A DNA stretch of 64,000 nucleotides from Burkholderia sp. Ac-20365 (GTDB taxonomy: Bacteria; Pseudomonadota; Gammaproteobacteria; Burkholderiales; Burkholderiaceae): contig NZ_JAAGPI010000013.1 in assembly GCF_017104715.1 (NCBI RefSeq), forward strand, positions 1 to 64,000. Reading direction: 5' to 3'. Positions within the stretch are counted from its first letter, which is position 1. Each line of letters begins with the position of its first letter. The position numbers and the translations under genes were made by a program. Below are positions 10,091-19,002 of the stretch, piece after piece. Below the pieces are notes generated by a model, which was not told the origin of the DNA, did not search any database, and was given only the letters and a program-made list of their open reading frames with translations.

Positions 10091-12255
10091 GTCAGGTAAG
10101 CGCCCGTCGTCGACGACCAGTAGGACTTGTTGGTGATGTTCTCGACAGTCGCGCGGAACGTCGTGGTGTGCTTGAAGACAGTCGTCGTGTAGCGCGCGCC
10201 GAGGTCGAACGTGTCCCACGCTGGAATCGACAGCTTGTTCGCGGCATCCAGATACTGGTTGCCCGTGTGGACCCACGCGGCCGTGAACGTCAGACCCTGC
10301 ACCCACGGCAGATCGTATTCGCCGCCGATATTGAACAGATACGCCGGCACACCGATCGGGCGATAACCGTCCGTCAGGCCCTGGTTCGTATCGAGCTGCT
10401 TCGCGTTGAGCAGCGTCGCGCCCGCGAGCAGGCGCACGCCTTTGATCGGCTCGCCATACACCGACAGTTCGATCCCGCGATGACGCTGTGTGCCGTTCGT
10501 GCCGAACACGTTGGTCGTGCTATCCGTGTAGGCCGTCGGCTGCTCGATCTGGAACAGCGACAGTTCGCCGCCGAAGTGATTCGTGTCGTACTTCGCGCCC
10601 ACTTCATACTGCTTCGAGCGGCGCGGCGACAGCGTCTGGCCGACGTTGGACGAACCGAACGGAGCCGTCTGGCCCGCGGCGAGCGCTTCTGAGCGATTCG
10701 CGAACAGCGAGATCTCGCTGGTCGGTTTGACGACGAGACCGAAGATCGGCGTGTTGATCGACTGGTCGAACGTGCTCGAAATCTGGTCGGTGCCGACCGT
10801 GTAGTTGTTCTGATGCAGCTGCTGGTGACGCGCGCCGATCGTGAACAGCACGCGGTCGTTCAGGAAGCCGAGCGTATCCGACACGGCGACGCTCTTCGTC
10901 AGGATCTGGTCCGCGAGGCTCGGTTCGGAGAAGCTGCCCGCGACGAAGCCGTTCGCCGCCGGTTCCGGCACGATGCCGCCGCCGTACAGGCTGGTCGGGA
11001 ACGAGCTGCTGAAGGCGAACGCTTCGCGATCGACGAGACTCGTGATCGCCGCGCCCAACGTCACCATGTGCGTGACCGGGCCCGTCGCAAAGCGGCCGCG
11101 CACGCCGACTTCCGCCGATTCCGCGTTGGTCGTGCGCAGAATGTCGCCGCGCGTGGCCGTCGTGCCCGTGACTGCGTTGAAAGTCGGCGAAGAGTACGTG
11201 CCGTCTTCGTGCGAGCGATGCACACCGCCGCTGGCATACGCCGTCCAGCCAGGCAGGAAGTCATACTCGGCGCGCAGGATGCCGACGGTGTCTTCGAGCG
11301 TGCTCTGCGTCCACGGTTGCGCGAAGTTGTGCGTGGCCGACGGCGGCTCGGGCACGATGTCGCCCGTGACGGAAACGGTCGAGCGGCCCTGATCGATGTT
11401 CTTGCGCTGATACAGGAAATCGCCGTACAGACGCAGCTTCTCGCCGCGCCAGTCGAGCGATACAGCCGTGGTCTGGTTGTGGCGGAATTCGTCGTCGATG
11501 CTCGTCTCGCCACCGTCGATCGAACCGTTCACGCGAATGCCGAACTGCCCTTCGCTGCCGAAGCGGCGGCCCACGTCGACATGCGTGCCGATCTGGCCGG
11601 ACGCCGTGCCGTCGACGGTGACTTGCGTGATCGGTTTGTCATCGGCGCGCTTGAGTTCGAGATTGATGCCGCCGCCGATCGCCGAACCCGTCGGCGATGC
11701 GCCGTTCAGGAATGCATTGGCGCCCTTGAACACATCGACGCGCTCGAGCACATCCACGGAGACCAGCTGACGCGGCGTGATGCCGTACAGGCCGTTCAGC
11801 GACACGTCATCGCCATTCAGCTGGAAGCCGCGGATCACGAACACTTCCGAGAAGTTGCCGAAGCCGTATGCCGGACGCACGGCGGGATCGTGCGACAGCA
11901 GATCGCCAATGCTTTGCGCCTGAGAATCCTGAATCGCTTTCGCCGTGTAGCTGGTCATGCTGAACGGCACGTCGATGTTCTTCTGGTTGCCGAGCACGCC
12001 GAACTGGCCGCCGCGCGCGATCTGGCCGCCCGAATAGGTCGGCGCGAAATCGCCGGGCAGTGCTTCGGCCTGGCCTTGCACCTTGACGGCGGGCAGCGTG
12101 GTGCTGTCGGCGGCGCCGTTCGCGGGCGCGTCGGACTGCGCGTGAGCGGAGATGGCGATACCCATCGTCAGCGGCAAGGCTGCGCAGGCGAACAGATGAC
12201 GGACAGCGGCGTGCAGCGGCAGCACGCGCAGGCGCGACGAAACACTGGTGGACAT
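10042..12255 (-). CDS. TonB-dependent siderophore receptor
   Basis: 737-aa outer-membrane receptor. A signal peptide ends after AISAHAQ (about residue 40). A plug domain follows, with the segments VFVIRGFQLNGDDVSLNGLYG and ERVDVFKGANAFLNGASPTGS typical of ferrisiderophore receptors (FhuE/FiuA/FoxA type). The remainder is a 22-strand barrel ending in an aromatic-terminated strand. An in-frame TTG lies nine bases upstream. I prefer the ATG at 12255 because the signal peptide begins there. The 3' end overlaps the PepSY gene tail to tail by 49 bp. A Fur-box-like site lies about 125 bp upstream. Probably takes up a hydroxamate-type siderophore; the ligand is not deducible. Confidence 0.93.
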   Translation of the reverse strand: MSTSVSSRLRVLPLHAAVRHLFACAALPLTMGIAISAHAQSDAPANGAADSTTLPAVKVQGQAEALPGDFAPTYSGGQIARGGQFGVLGNQKNIDVPFSMTSYTAKAIQDSQAQSIGDLLSHDPAVRPAYGFGNFSEVFVIRGFQLNGDDVSLNGLYGITPRQLVSVDVLERVDVFKGANAFLNGASPTGSAIGGGINLELKRADDKPITQVTVDGTASGQIGTHVDVGRRFGSEGQFGIRVNGSIDGGETSIDDEFRHNQTTAVSLDWRGEKLRLYGDFLYQRKNIDQGRSTVSVTGDIVPEPPSATHNFAQPWTQSTLEDTVGILRAEYDFLPGWTAYASGGVHRSHEDGTYSSPTFNAVTGTTATRGDILRTTNAESAEVGVRGRFATGPVTHMVTLGAAITSLVDREAFAFSSSFPTSLYGGGIVPEPAANGFVAGSFSEPSLADQILTKSVAVSDTLGFLNDRVLFTIGARHQQLHQNNYTVGTDQISSTFDQSINTPIFGLVVKPTSEISLFANRSEALAAGQTAPFGSSNVGQTLSPRRSKQYEVGAKYDTNHFGGELSLFQIEQPTAYTDSTTNVFGTNGTQRHRGIELSVYGEPIKGVRLLAGATLLNAKQLDTNQGLTDGYRPIGVPAYLFNIGGEYDLPWVQGLTFTAAWVHTGNQYLDAANKLSIPAWDTFDLGARYTTTVFKHTTTFRATVENITNKSYWSSTTGAYLTQGKPRTFLMSLTTDF

Positions 12256-12378
12256 GATGACCAATCCCTGGATGAAACAGTTCTTTTTGGGGATGACGGC
12301 GGGGCGTCAACTACTTGTTGTCAAACGCGAAGCGGTCGTCGAGGCGACGGATGCAGGCGGGTGAAGCGATTCTATTCA

Positions 12379-12397
12379 AATAAGAATGATTCGCATA
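12379..12397 (-). promoter_or_regulatory. Fur-box-like site upstream of the TonB receptor
   Basis: The plus-strand sequence AATAAGAATGATTCGCATA has the AT-rich dyad and spacing of a Fur box (about 11 of 19 consensus positions). It sits where the receptor promoter is expected. Weaker than the site at 7834. Confidence 0.55.
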
Positions 12398-12544
12398 TGC
12401 GATTTCAATAAACGCGGCGGGAAGAATTGGAAAGCGTTGCTCGGTTGCAACAGGAAGAGGCGTGTGGTGTGGCGTGCAGGCGACGCGCGGGCGGCTGGAG
12501 GGGCTTGGCGGGGAAAATTGCGTTGTTGCCGCGACACAAAACGC

Positions 12545-12572
12545 TTGCATTAATGAGATAGGGGTTTATACT
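12545..12572 (+). promoter_or_regulatory. Sigma-70 promoter of a candidate small RNA
   Basis: TTGCAT (12545-12550) and TATACT (12567-12572) are separated by 16 bp. Both hexamers are close to consensus. Transcription would start near 12579, leading straight into a short transcript that ends at the hairpin at 12612-12640. Confidence 0.72.
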
Positions 12573-12578
12573 TAGAAC

Positions 12579-12640
12579 TGTCTCCTCCATGTCTCCTCTT
12601 GATATGGATTCAGCCCACCCCCGCGGTGGGCTTTTCTTTT
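12579..12640 (+). ncRNA. Candidate ~60-nt small RNA with anti-Shine-Dalgarno motifs
   Basis: A strong promoter is followed after about 60 nt by an intrinsic terminator, with no ORF in between. The exposed 5' half carries CTCCTCC (12582-12588) and a second CTCCTC (12592-12598). Both are complementary to ribosome-binding sites, as in Hfq-dependent sRNAs that block translation initiation. From memory, Burkholderia cenocepacia has small RNAs of this design (ncS27-like); homology is not tested. It lies between the TonB receptor and a small lipoprotein gene, antisense to neither coding region. Confidence 0.65.
12612..12640 (+). terminator. Intrinsic terminator of the candidate sRNA
   Basis: Perfect 8-bp stem AGCCCACC/GGTGGGCT with a 5-base loop, followed by TTTTCTTTT. 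Strong Rho-independent terminator on the plus strand. Confidence 0.85.
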
Positions 12641-12680
12641 TGTCCCTTTGGTTTTGCGTGCGGCGCGTGGGTTTTTCAGT

Positions 12681-12839
12681 TCACGGCCCGAAGAATGTCT
12701 GGCAGAAATGGCCGGGTACGCGGCATGGCGGCGTACCGGTTTGCGGTTGATTCGAAGTCGAGCATCCGGCGATCAGACAAACGACCACGCAGAACATCCC
12801 TGCCTGCGCGATCGTTTTCCGTGTGTGAAGCCTGAACAT
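12681..12839 (-). CDS. Small 52-aa lipoprotein
   Basis: The minus-strand ATG at 12839 opens a 52-codon frame. It has a basic N-terminus, a hydrophobic core and a lipobox (CLIAGC, cysteine at residue 26), so it should be lipidated and anchored by the acylated cysteine. The mature part is only about 27 residues, rich in Thr/Pro, with two further cysteines near the C-terminus. GAGGTG precedes the start at about 6 bp. It begins 59 bp downstream of the indolepyruvate oxidoreductase gene on the same strand. No homologue is recognised; entericidin-like or unknown. Confidence 0.6.
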   Translation of the reverse strand: MFRLHTRKTIAQAGMFCVVVCLIAGCSTSNQPQTGTPPCRVPGHFCQTFFGP

Positions 12840-12898
12840 GTCGCACCTCGAAGCGCGTGCCGGTGCGGCCTCCGCAGCGAGAGGCCAGTCAGCCGATG

Positions 12899-15800
12899 TT
12901 ACGCGCTCGCGGTCATCCGTTCCGGCATCCGGTAGTCGTTGAGCAACCGTTCCTTCTTCGTCGCCGCTGCCTGGATATTGCGCTCTTTCACATGGCCGAA
13001 GCCGCGAATATCGTCCGGCAGGCTTGCGAGCTTGAGCGCAGCAGGAAGACGTTCGAGATCGAGCGTCGCGCAGAACTCATCGACGAGTGCGATGTATTCC
13101 GCGATCAGTTGACGCTCGCCGCGTCGCTCGGCGGTTTTGCCGAACACATCCAGCGAGGTACCGCGCAGTCCTTTCATGCGTGCAAGTGCACGAAAGACAG
13201 GCAGCACCCACGGACCGAACTTCTTCTTTTGCAGATTGCCGTGTTCGTTGCGCTTCGCGAGCAGCGGCGGCGCGAGATAGAAGCTCAGCTTGTAATCGCG
13301 TCCCGGCTCGCCGTCGAACTGTTGACGCAATTTGTCCAGATACGCAGGATCGGCGTAAAGGCGGGCGACTTCGTACTCGTCCTTATAGGCCATCAGCTTC
13401 GCGAGATTTGCGGCCACTGCGCGCGTGAGCGGCAGTTTCGAGTTGCCGGCGATCTGCGTTTCCTTCGCGCGGATCCGATCGACTACCTGGCGATAACGCT
13501 GCGCATACGCTTCGTTCTGATACGCCGTCAGCAACGCTTCACGGGATGCGACCAGCTTGTCGAGCGATTCCGGCAACTGCATGACGATCGCCTGTTGCGC
13601 GACGGCCGGCTTGAGCAGCGCCTGAACCGCTGCGTCGCCGTGATGCGCGATATATCGGCCCCAGTTGAACGCCAGCTGATTCTTCTCGACAGACACGCCG
13701 TTCAGTTCGATCGCGCGCAGCAGGCTCGACAGCTGAAGCGGCAGCCAGCCCTTCTGCCACGAAAAACCAAGCAGCAGAGGATTGCTGTAGATCGTGTCGC
13801 CGAGCAGCGTCAGCGCGAGCGCATTGGCGTCGATGAATTCACATCCTTCGCCGAGGCTGTCGCGCAGTTCGGTTTCCGTCTGCGTGCCGGGGAACGTCCA
13901 TTTCGGGTTCTTGACGAACTCGGCCGTCGGCGTCGCGCCGCTGTTGATCGCGGCGCACGTCACACCGTGCTGCGTGCGCGACAGCACATCGTTCGATGCC
14001 GACACGATCGCGTCGCATCCGATCACGAGCCGCGCTTCGCCCGTGGCGATACGCGTCGCGTGCAGAACATCGGGCGCGGACGCAATCTGCACGTGGCTGA
14101 GCACGGCGCCGCCCTTTTGCGCGAGGCCCGCCATGTCGAGCACGGTAACGCCCTTGCGTTCGATATGCGCGGCCATGCCAATCAAACCGCCAATCGTCAC
14201 GACACCCGTGCCGCCGACGCCCGTCACCAGAATGCCGTACGGCCGCGCGAGCGCGGGCAGCGACGGCACGGGCAGTGCGTCGAAGCTTCCTGCGTCCGCG
14301 TTGCCGTTCTCGCGCGCCGCCGCTTTAGGCTTGCGAAGCTGCGCGCCTTCAGCCGTGACGAAGCTCGGACAAAAGCCCTTCACGCACGAAAAGTCCTTGT
14401 TGCACGACGATTGATTGATCTTGCGCTTCGTACCAAGCGGCGTATCGAGCGGTTCGACCGACAGGCAGTTCGATTGCACCGAACAATCGCCGCAGCCTTC
14501 GCACACGGCGTCGTTGATAAACGCGCGGCGTGCCGGATCGGGATACGCACCGCGCTTGCGCCGACGACGTTTCTCCGTCGCGCAGGTCTGGTCGTAGATC
14601 AGGACGGTCGTGCCCGGCATGTCGCGCAGCGCGCGTTGAACGGTATCGAGCTGATCGCGATGATGCACATCGACACCCGCCGGCAGCACGATGCCTGAGT
14701 GATACTTCTCCGGTTCATCGGTGACGATGACGATGCGCTTCGCGCCTTCCGCATGAACCTGATGCACGATCTGCGGCACGGTCAGCACGCCATCGACAGG
14801 CTGTCCGCCCGTCATTGCGACGGCATCGTTGTAGAGAATCTTGTAGGTGATGTTCGCGTTTGCCGCGATCGCCGCACGAATCGCGAGCAGGCCCGAGTGG
14901 AAGTACGTGCCGTCGCCGAGATTCACGAACACGTGTTTGTCACCGGAAAAATGCATCTGGCCGATCCACGCGACGCCTTCACCGCCCATCTGGCTGAAGG
15001 TTTCCGTCTTGCGATCCATCCACATCGACATGTAGTGGCAACCAATGCCCGCGAGTGCGCGCGAACCTTCAGGCACATTCGTCGACGTGTTGTGCGGACA
15101 GCCGGAGCAGAACCACGGCTTGCGTTCGACAGCCACACGCGGCCTCGCGGCTTCGCGCTCTTTCGCCTCGATGATCGCGACGCGTGCGAGCATGCGTGCG
15201 CGCACATCGGCGGGCAAATCGGCGCGTGCGAGACGTCGCGCAACGGCCTTTGCGATCAGCGCGGGCGAGAGTTCGTAATGCGCAGGCAGCAGCCAGTCGC
15301 CGCGCGGCACCGACCATTCACCGCCTTCGTTGTCGCGTTCGTCGAACTTGCCGTAGATCTTTGGGCGCACATCTTCGCGCCAGTTGTATAGCTCTTCCTT
15401 CAGCGCGTATTCGAGAATCTGGCGCTTTTCTTCGACGACCAGAATCTCTTCCAGGCCGGTTGCGAATGAACGCGCATCTTGCGCATCGAGTGGCCACACG
15501 CAGCCCACCTTCAGCACACGCAAGCCGATTTGCGCACACGTGTCTTCATCGAGGCCGAGATCGCTGAGCGCCTGGCGCACGTCGAGATATGCCTTGCCCG
15601 CCGTGATGATGCCGAAGCGCGGCGTCGGCGAATCGATCACGATACGGTTCAGCTTGTTCGCGCGCACGTAAGCGAGCGCCGCGTACCATTTTTCGTCGAG
15701 CAGCCGCGCTTCCTGCGCGAGCGGCGCGTCAGGCCAGCGGATGTTCAGACCGCCTTCCGGCATCGTGTAATCGGTCGGCGTGACGATTTCGACGCGATCG

Positions 15801-16492
15801 GGATCGAGATCGATCGAAGCCGTCGATTCGATCACATCCGTCACGCATTTCATCGCGACCCACAAGCCGGAATAGCGGCTCATCGCCCAGCCGTGCAGCC
15901 CGTAGTCGAGGTATTCCTGCACGTTCGCCGGATAGAGCACGGGAATGCCCGCCGCGATGAACGCATGCTCCGACTGATGCGCCACCGACGACGACTTCGC
16001 CGCGTGATCGTCGCCCGCCAGCACGAGCACGCCGCCGCGCGGGTCGCTGCCTGCCGAGTTCGCATGCTTGAAGACATCGCCCGTGCGGTCGACACCGGGA
16101 CCTTTGCCGTACCACATGCCGAACACGCCGTCGCGCGTGGCGCCCGGCCACAGATTGATCTGCTGTGTGCCCCAGACGGCCGTCGCGGCGAGGTCTTCGT
16201 TGACGCCGGGCTGGAAGACGATGTCGTTGGCGTGCAGATGTTTCTTTTCTTTCCACAGCGACTGATCGAGCGCGCCGAGCGGCGAGCCGCGATAACCGGA
16301 AATGAAACCGGCGGTGTTCAGGCCCGCTTTCAGATCGCGTGCTTTTTGCAGCATCGGCAGACGCACCAGCGCCTGGGTGCCGCTGATATAGACGCGGCCT
16401 TTCTCGAGCGTGTATTTGTCGTCGAGCGTGACGGGTGTGCTGGGCGTTTCGGCGGCTAGATCGGATGTGACGGCTAGATCGGGCGCATTCAT
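12899..16492 (-). CDS. Single-chain indolepyruvate:ferredoxin oxidoreductase
   Basis: 1,197-aa fusion of the alpha and gamma parts of 2-oxoacid:ferredoxin oxidoreductases. It oxidatively decarboxylates aryl pyruvates (indolepyruvate, phenylpyruvate) to acyl-CoA with ferredoxin or another acceptor. The N-terminal pyrimidine-binding region starts near TQALVRLPML. A TPP-binding segment with CSGCPHNTSTN follows at mid-protein. Then comes a 4Fe-4S motif CEGCGDCSVQSNC near residue 660. The gamma-domain glycine motif GVGGTGVVTIGGL lies near residue 760. The length fits the beta-proteobacterial single-chain form. It is divergent from a LysR gene across 101 bp, which probably regulates it in response to aromatic amino acids or their oxo acids. 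Confidence 0.93.
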   Translation of the reverse strand: MNAPDLAVTSDLAAETPSTPVTLDDKYTLEKGRVYISGTQALVRLPMLQKARDLKAGLNTAGFISGYRGSPLGALDQSLWKEKKHLHANDIVFQPGVNEDLAATAVWGTQQINLWPGATRDGVFGMWYGKGPGVDRTGDVFKHANSAGSDPRGGVLVLAGDDHAAKSSSVAHQSEHAFIAAGIPVLYPANVQEYLDYGLHGWAMSRYSGLWVAMKCVTDVIESTASIDLDPDRVEIVTPTDYTMPEGGLNIRWPDAPLAQEARLLDEKWYAALAYVRANKLNRIVIDSPTPRFGIITAGKAYLDVRQALSDLGLDEDTCAQIGLRVLKVGCVWPLDAQDARSFATGLEEILVVEEKRQILEYALKEELYNWREDVRPKIYGKFDERDNEGGEWSVPRGDWLLPAHYELSPALIAKAVARRLARADLPADVRARMLARVAIIEAKEREAARPRVAVERKPWFCSGCPHNTSTNVPEGSRALAGIGCHYMSMWMDRKTETFSQMGGEGVAWIGQMHFSGDKHVFVNLGDGTYFHSGLLAIRAAIAANANITYKILYNDAVAMTGGQPVDGVLTVPQIVHQVHAEGAKRIVIVTDEPEKYHSGIVLPAGVDVHHRDQLDTVQRALRDMPGTTVLIYDQTCATEKRRRRKRGAYPDPARRAFINDAVCEGCGDCSVQSNCLSVEPLDTPLGTKRKINQSSCNKDFSCVKGFCPSFVTAEGAQLRKPKAAARENGNADAGSFDALPVPSLPALARPYGILVTGVGGTGVVTIGGLIGMAAHIERKGVTVLDMAGLAQKGGAVLSHVQIASAPDVLHATRIATGEARLVIGCDAIVSASNDVLSRTQHGVTCAAINSGATPTAEFVKNPKWTFPGTQTETELRDSLGEGCEFIDANALALTLLGDTIYSNPLLLGFSWQKGWLPLQLSSLLRAIELNGVSVEKNQLAFNWGRYIAHHGDAAVQALLKPAVAQQAIVMQLPESLDKLVASREALLTAYQNEAYAQRYRQVVDRIRAKETQIAGNSKLPLTRAVAANLAKLMAYKDEYEVARLYADPAYLDKLRQQFDGEPGRDYKLSFYLAPPLLAKRNEHGNLQKKKFGPWVLPVFRALARMKGLRGTSLDVFGKTAERRGERQLIAEYIALVDEFCATLDLERLPAALKLASLPDDIRGFGHVKERNIQAAATKKERLLNDYRMPERMTASA

Positions 16493-16593
16493 GGCAGGGC
16501 TGTCTCCGGGGAATCGTATTTTTCAGCCGAGTATAGGAAGCCGATTTGCTATCGTAAAATCACAAATAGACAATTCTGGTATTCGAAAATCAG

Positions 16594-17499
16594 ATGGCGT
16601 TCGATCTCACACTCCGGCAGTTGCGCTACTTCGTCGCGGCGGCGCAGACGGGCCAGTTCTCGATGGCGGCGGCCAACGAACATGTGTCGCAATCGGCGAT
16701 CACCAATGCCGTGCTGGCGCTGGAAAGCGGCCTCGGCACGCGCCTCTTCGAGCGCTTGCCGCAAGGCGTCACGCTTACGCCCGACGGCCAGGATTTCTAC
16801 AACCACGCGCGTCGCGTGCTCGACGCGGCGCGCGACGCGGTGCACAAGCCGCCGTTCCGCTCGTACGACATGCGCGGCACGGTGCGGATCGCCGCGTCGT
16901 ACACGGTGCTCGGCTATTTCCTGCCCGAACTGCTGGCGCGCTTTCGTGCGACGTATCCGTTTATCGAATTCGATCTGCGCGACATGGAGCGGCCAGATAT
17001 CGAACGGGCGGTGCTGGATGGCGATGTCGAGATCGGCGTGGTGCTGCTGTCGAATGTCGAGAAGCTCAGCCGGTTCGGCAGCCAGGTGCTGATCCGCTCG
17101 CGGCGGCAGTTGTGGGTCGCGCCGTCGCATCCGCTGGCGCAGGTGGATGCGCCGTCGCTGAAGGACATCGCGGAGCATCCGTACATCCTGATTACCGTCG
17201 ACGAAGGCGAGCAGTCCACCTTGCGCTACTGGAAGAAGAAAAACATCCAGCCGAACATCGCGTTTCGCACGAGTTCGATGGAAGCGCTGCGCGGGCTGGT
17301 CGCGCATGGATTCGGCGTGACCGTGCTGTCGGATATGGTGTTCCGGCCGTGGTCGCTGGAAGGCAAGCGGATCGACGCGCGGCCCATCACCGACGTCGTG
17401 CCGCAGATGGATGCGGGCATGATCTGGCCGAAGGGCGCGCAGTTGAGCGGCCCGGCGACGGCGTTACAGCAATTTCTGATTCACGCGTGCGGCACGTGA
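16594..17499 (+). CDS. LysR-family regulator divergent from indolepyruvate oxidoreductase
   Basis: 301-aa LysR protein with the N-terminal winged helix (LRQLRYFVAAAQTGQFSMAA, then VSQSAITNAVLALESGLGTR) and a periplasmic-binding-fold effector domain from about residue 90. It is divergently arranged with the oxidoreductase gene. The 101-bp spacer is AT-rich near the LysR start, the usual place for a LysR operator. The organisation implies control of the oxidoreductase and autoregulation. The effector is unknown. Confidence 0.9.
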   Translation: MAFDLTLRQLRYFVAAAQTGQFSMAAANEHVSQSAITNAVLALESGLGTRLFERLPQGVTLTPDGQDFYNHARRVLDAARDAVHKPPFRSYDMRGTVRIAASYTVLGYFLPELLARFRATYPFIEFDLRDMERPDIERAVLDGDVEIGVVLLSNVEKLSRFGSQVLIRSRRQLWVAPSHPLAQVDAPSLKDIAEHPYILITVDEGEQSTLRYWKKKNIQPNIAFRTSSMEALRGLVAHGFGVTVLSDMVFRPWSLEGKRIDARPITDVVPQMDAGMIWPKGAQLSGPATALQQFLIHACGT

Positions 17500-17529
17500 A
17501 CGGCGCCGCACGCACACGCAACACGCGAT

Positions 17530-18972
17530 TCAATGTGAAATGCTCTCAAGCGATCTGCCGAGCGTTCGCGGGCCCATCAGGCCGATGACGAAGATCACGA
17601 GCGTCATCGCGCCTGCAATGAAGACGAACACGCCTGTCACGCCAAAATCCTTGAGCATGAACGCGATCACGAACGAACTGAATACGGCCGACAGCCGGCT
17701 CCACGAATAGACGAAGCCCACTGCCCGCGCACGGATCGCCGTTGGATAAAGCTCCTGCTGATACGCGTGATAGGTGAACGAGATGATGTTGCCGGCTAGC
17801 GTCAGAAGCACACCCAGTATCACGATGGAAACCGCCGCCGACGCCTGGCTGAACAGCAGACCACTCACGATATTGAGCGCCGCCATGCAAACGATCACAT
17901 GCTTGCGCTCGAACCGGTCTGCAATCCAGTAGCCGACCAACGGCCCGAGCGGCGCAGCCAGCCCGATTACGGTCGTATACATCAGACTCGACGTCACCGT
18001 AATGCCCTGTTTGACGAGCAGCGTCGGCACCCAGTTCGCGAAGCCAAAGAAGCCGACCGTCTGGAAGATGTGGAAAACGATCAGCATCACGGTGCGCTTG
18101 CGATACGGCGGTTTCCAGATATCGGCGAATTGAGCCTTGCGCGGCACCGGGTCCGCCGGTCCCGGCTCGGGCAACGGCTTTCCATGCTGCCGCTCGACTT
18201 GCGCTTCGAGCCGGGCGAGGACTTCATCGGCCTCGCGTAGTCGCCCTTTGCCCGCCAGCCAGCGCGGACTTTCCGGCAGATTTCTTCTGAAGTACCAGAC
18301 AAAAAGTGCACTGACACCGCCGAGCAGCACGACCCATCGCCAGCCGTCCACGCCGAATGGCGCCTTCGGCACGAGCAGCCACGACAGAAACGCGACAACC
18401 GGTACGGCCGAAAAGCCGATCGTTTGACAGATCGCAAATGCCCTGCCACGCAGATGCTTCGGCGCGAGTTCCGACATATAGGTGCCGATGGTAATCAGCT
18501 CGACGCCAATCCCCATGCCCGAGACGAAGCGCCAGAAGTTCAGGCCGCCAGCCGTATCCTGGAAGGCCATCACCGTATTCGCGGCCACGTACGCGAGCAG
18601 GGACCACGTGAAGATCGCGCGTCGGCCGAACCGGTCGGCCAGAAAGCCGCACGCGACGGTGCCGACGAACAGTCCGCAGAACAGCGCGGCGATAAAGCTC
18701 GCAACGCCTGACGTGCCGAACAGACCCGTGGTCGTCGGCGTGAGAATGCCGCTTTTGACGAGACCCGGCGCGATGTAGCCGGTGAAGAGAAGATCGTAGA
18801 GCTCGAAGAAGAAACCGAGACTCAGCAGCAGGATCAGCTTCCACACCGCGCGCGTCGCGGGAAGCCTGTCGAGCCGCGCCGAAATTGCGCCCGCGGCGGC
18901 CGCCGACGCTGTCTCGACCCGCGTGGGAAGGTCAGTGGCGCGTAGATCGGATGCGCCCTCCAGAATAGCCAT
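17530..18972 (-). CDS. MFS transporter linked to the aconitase-like gene
   Basis: 480-aa twelve-helix carrier of the sugar-porter/MHS-like MFS group. A 40-residue N-terminal tail precedes the first helix with FFFELYDLLFTGYIAPGL. The loop motif GFLADRFGRRAIF and the PESPRWL motif after helix 6 support the family. AGGAGA precedes the start. It begins 30 bp after the aconitase-like gene on the same strand, so the two are likely one transcript. The carrier may import the tri- or dicarboxylate that the hydratase uses. Confidence 0.88.
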   Translation of the reverse strand: MAILEGASDLRATDLPTRVETASAAAAGAISARLDRLPATRAVWKLILLLSLGFFFELYDLLFTGYIAPGLVKSGILTPTTTGLFGTSGVASFIAALFCGLFVGTVACGFLADRFGRRAIFTWSLLAYVAANTVMAFQDTAGGLNFWRFVSGMGIGVELITIGTYMSELAPKHLRGRAFAICQTIGFSAVPVVAFLSWLLVPKAPFGVDGWRWVVLLGGVSALFVWYFRRNLPESPRWLAGKGRLREADEVLARLEAQVERQHGKPLPEPGPADPVPRKAQFADIWKPPYRKRTVMLIVFHIFQTVGFFGFANWVPTLLVKQGITVTSSLMYTTVIGLAAPLGPLVGYWIADRFERKHVIVCMAALNIVSGLLFSQASAAVSIVILGVLLTLAGNIISFTYHAYQQELYPTAIRARAVGFVYSWSRLSAVFSSFVIAFMLKDFGVTGVFVFIAGAMTLVIFVIGLMGPRTLGRSLESISH

Positions 18973-19002
18973 GTCTGTCTCCTGTCTCGTAGTTTGAATG
19001 TG

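Noticed and set aside
10813..12411. 532-aa plus-strand ORF antisense to the TonB receptor
   Set aside because: Arg/Ala/His-rich shadow of a GC-rich gene; the receptor frame has all family motifs.
12857..14698. 613-aa plus-strand ORF antisense to indolepyruvate oxidoreductase
   Set aside because: Same shadow composition and no start signal; the minus-strand gene is certain.
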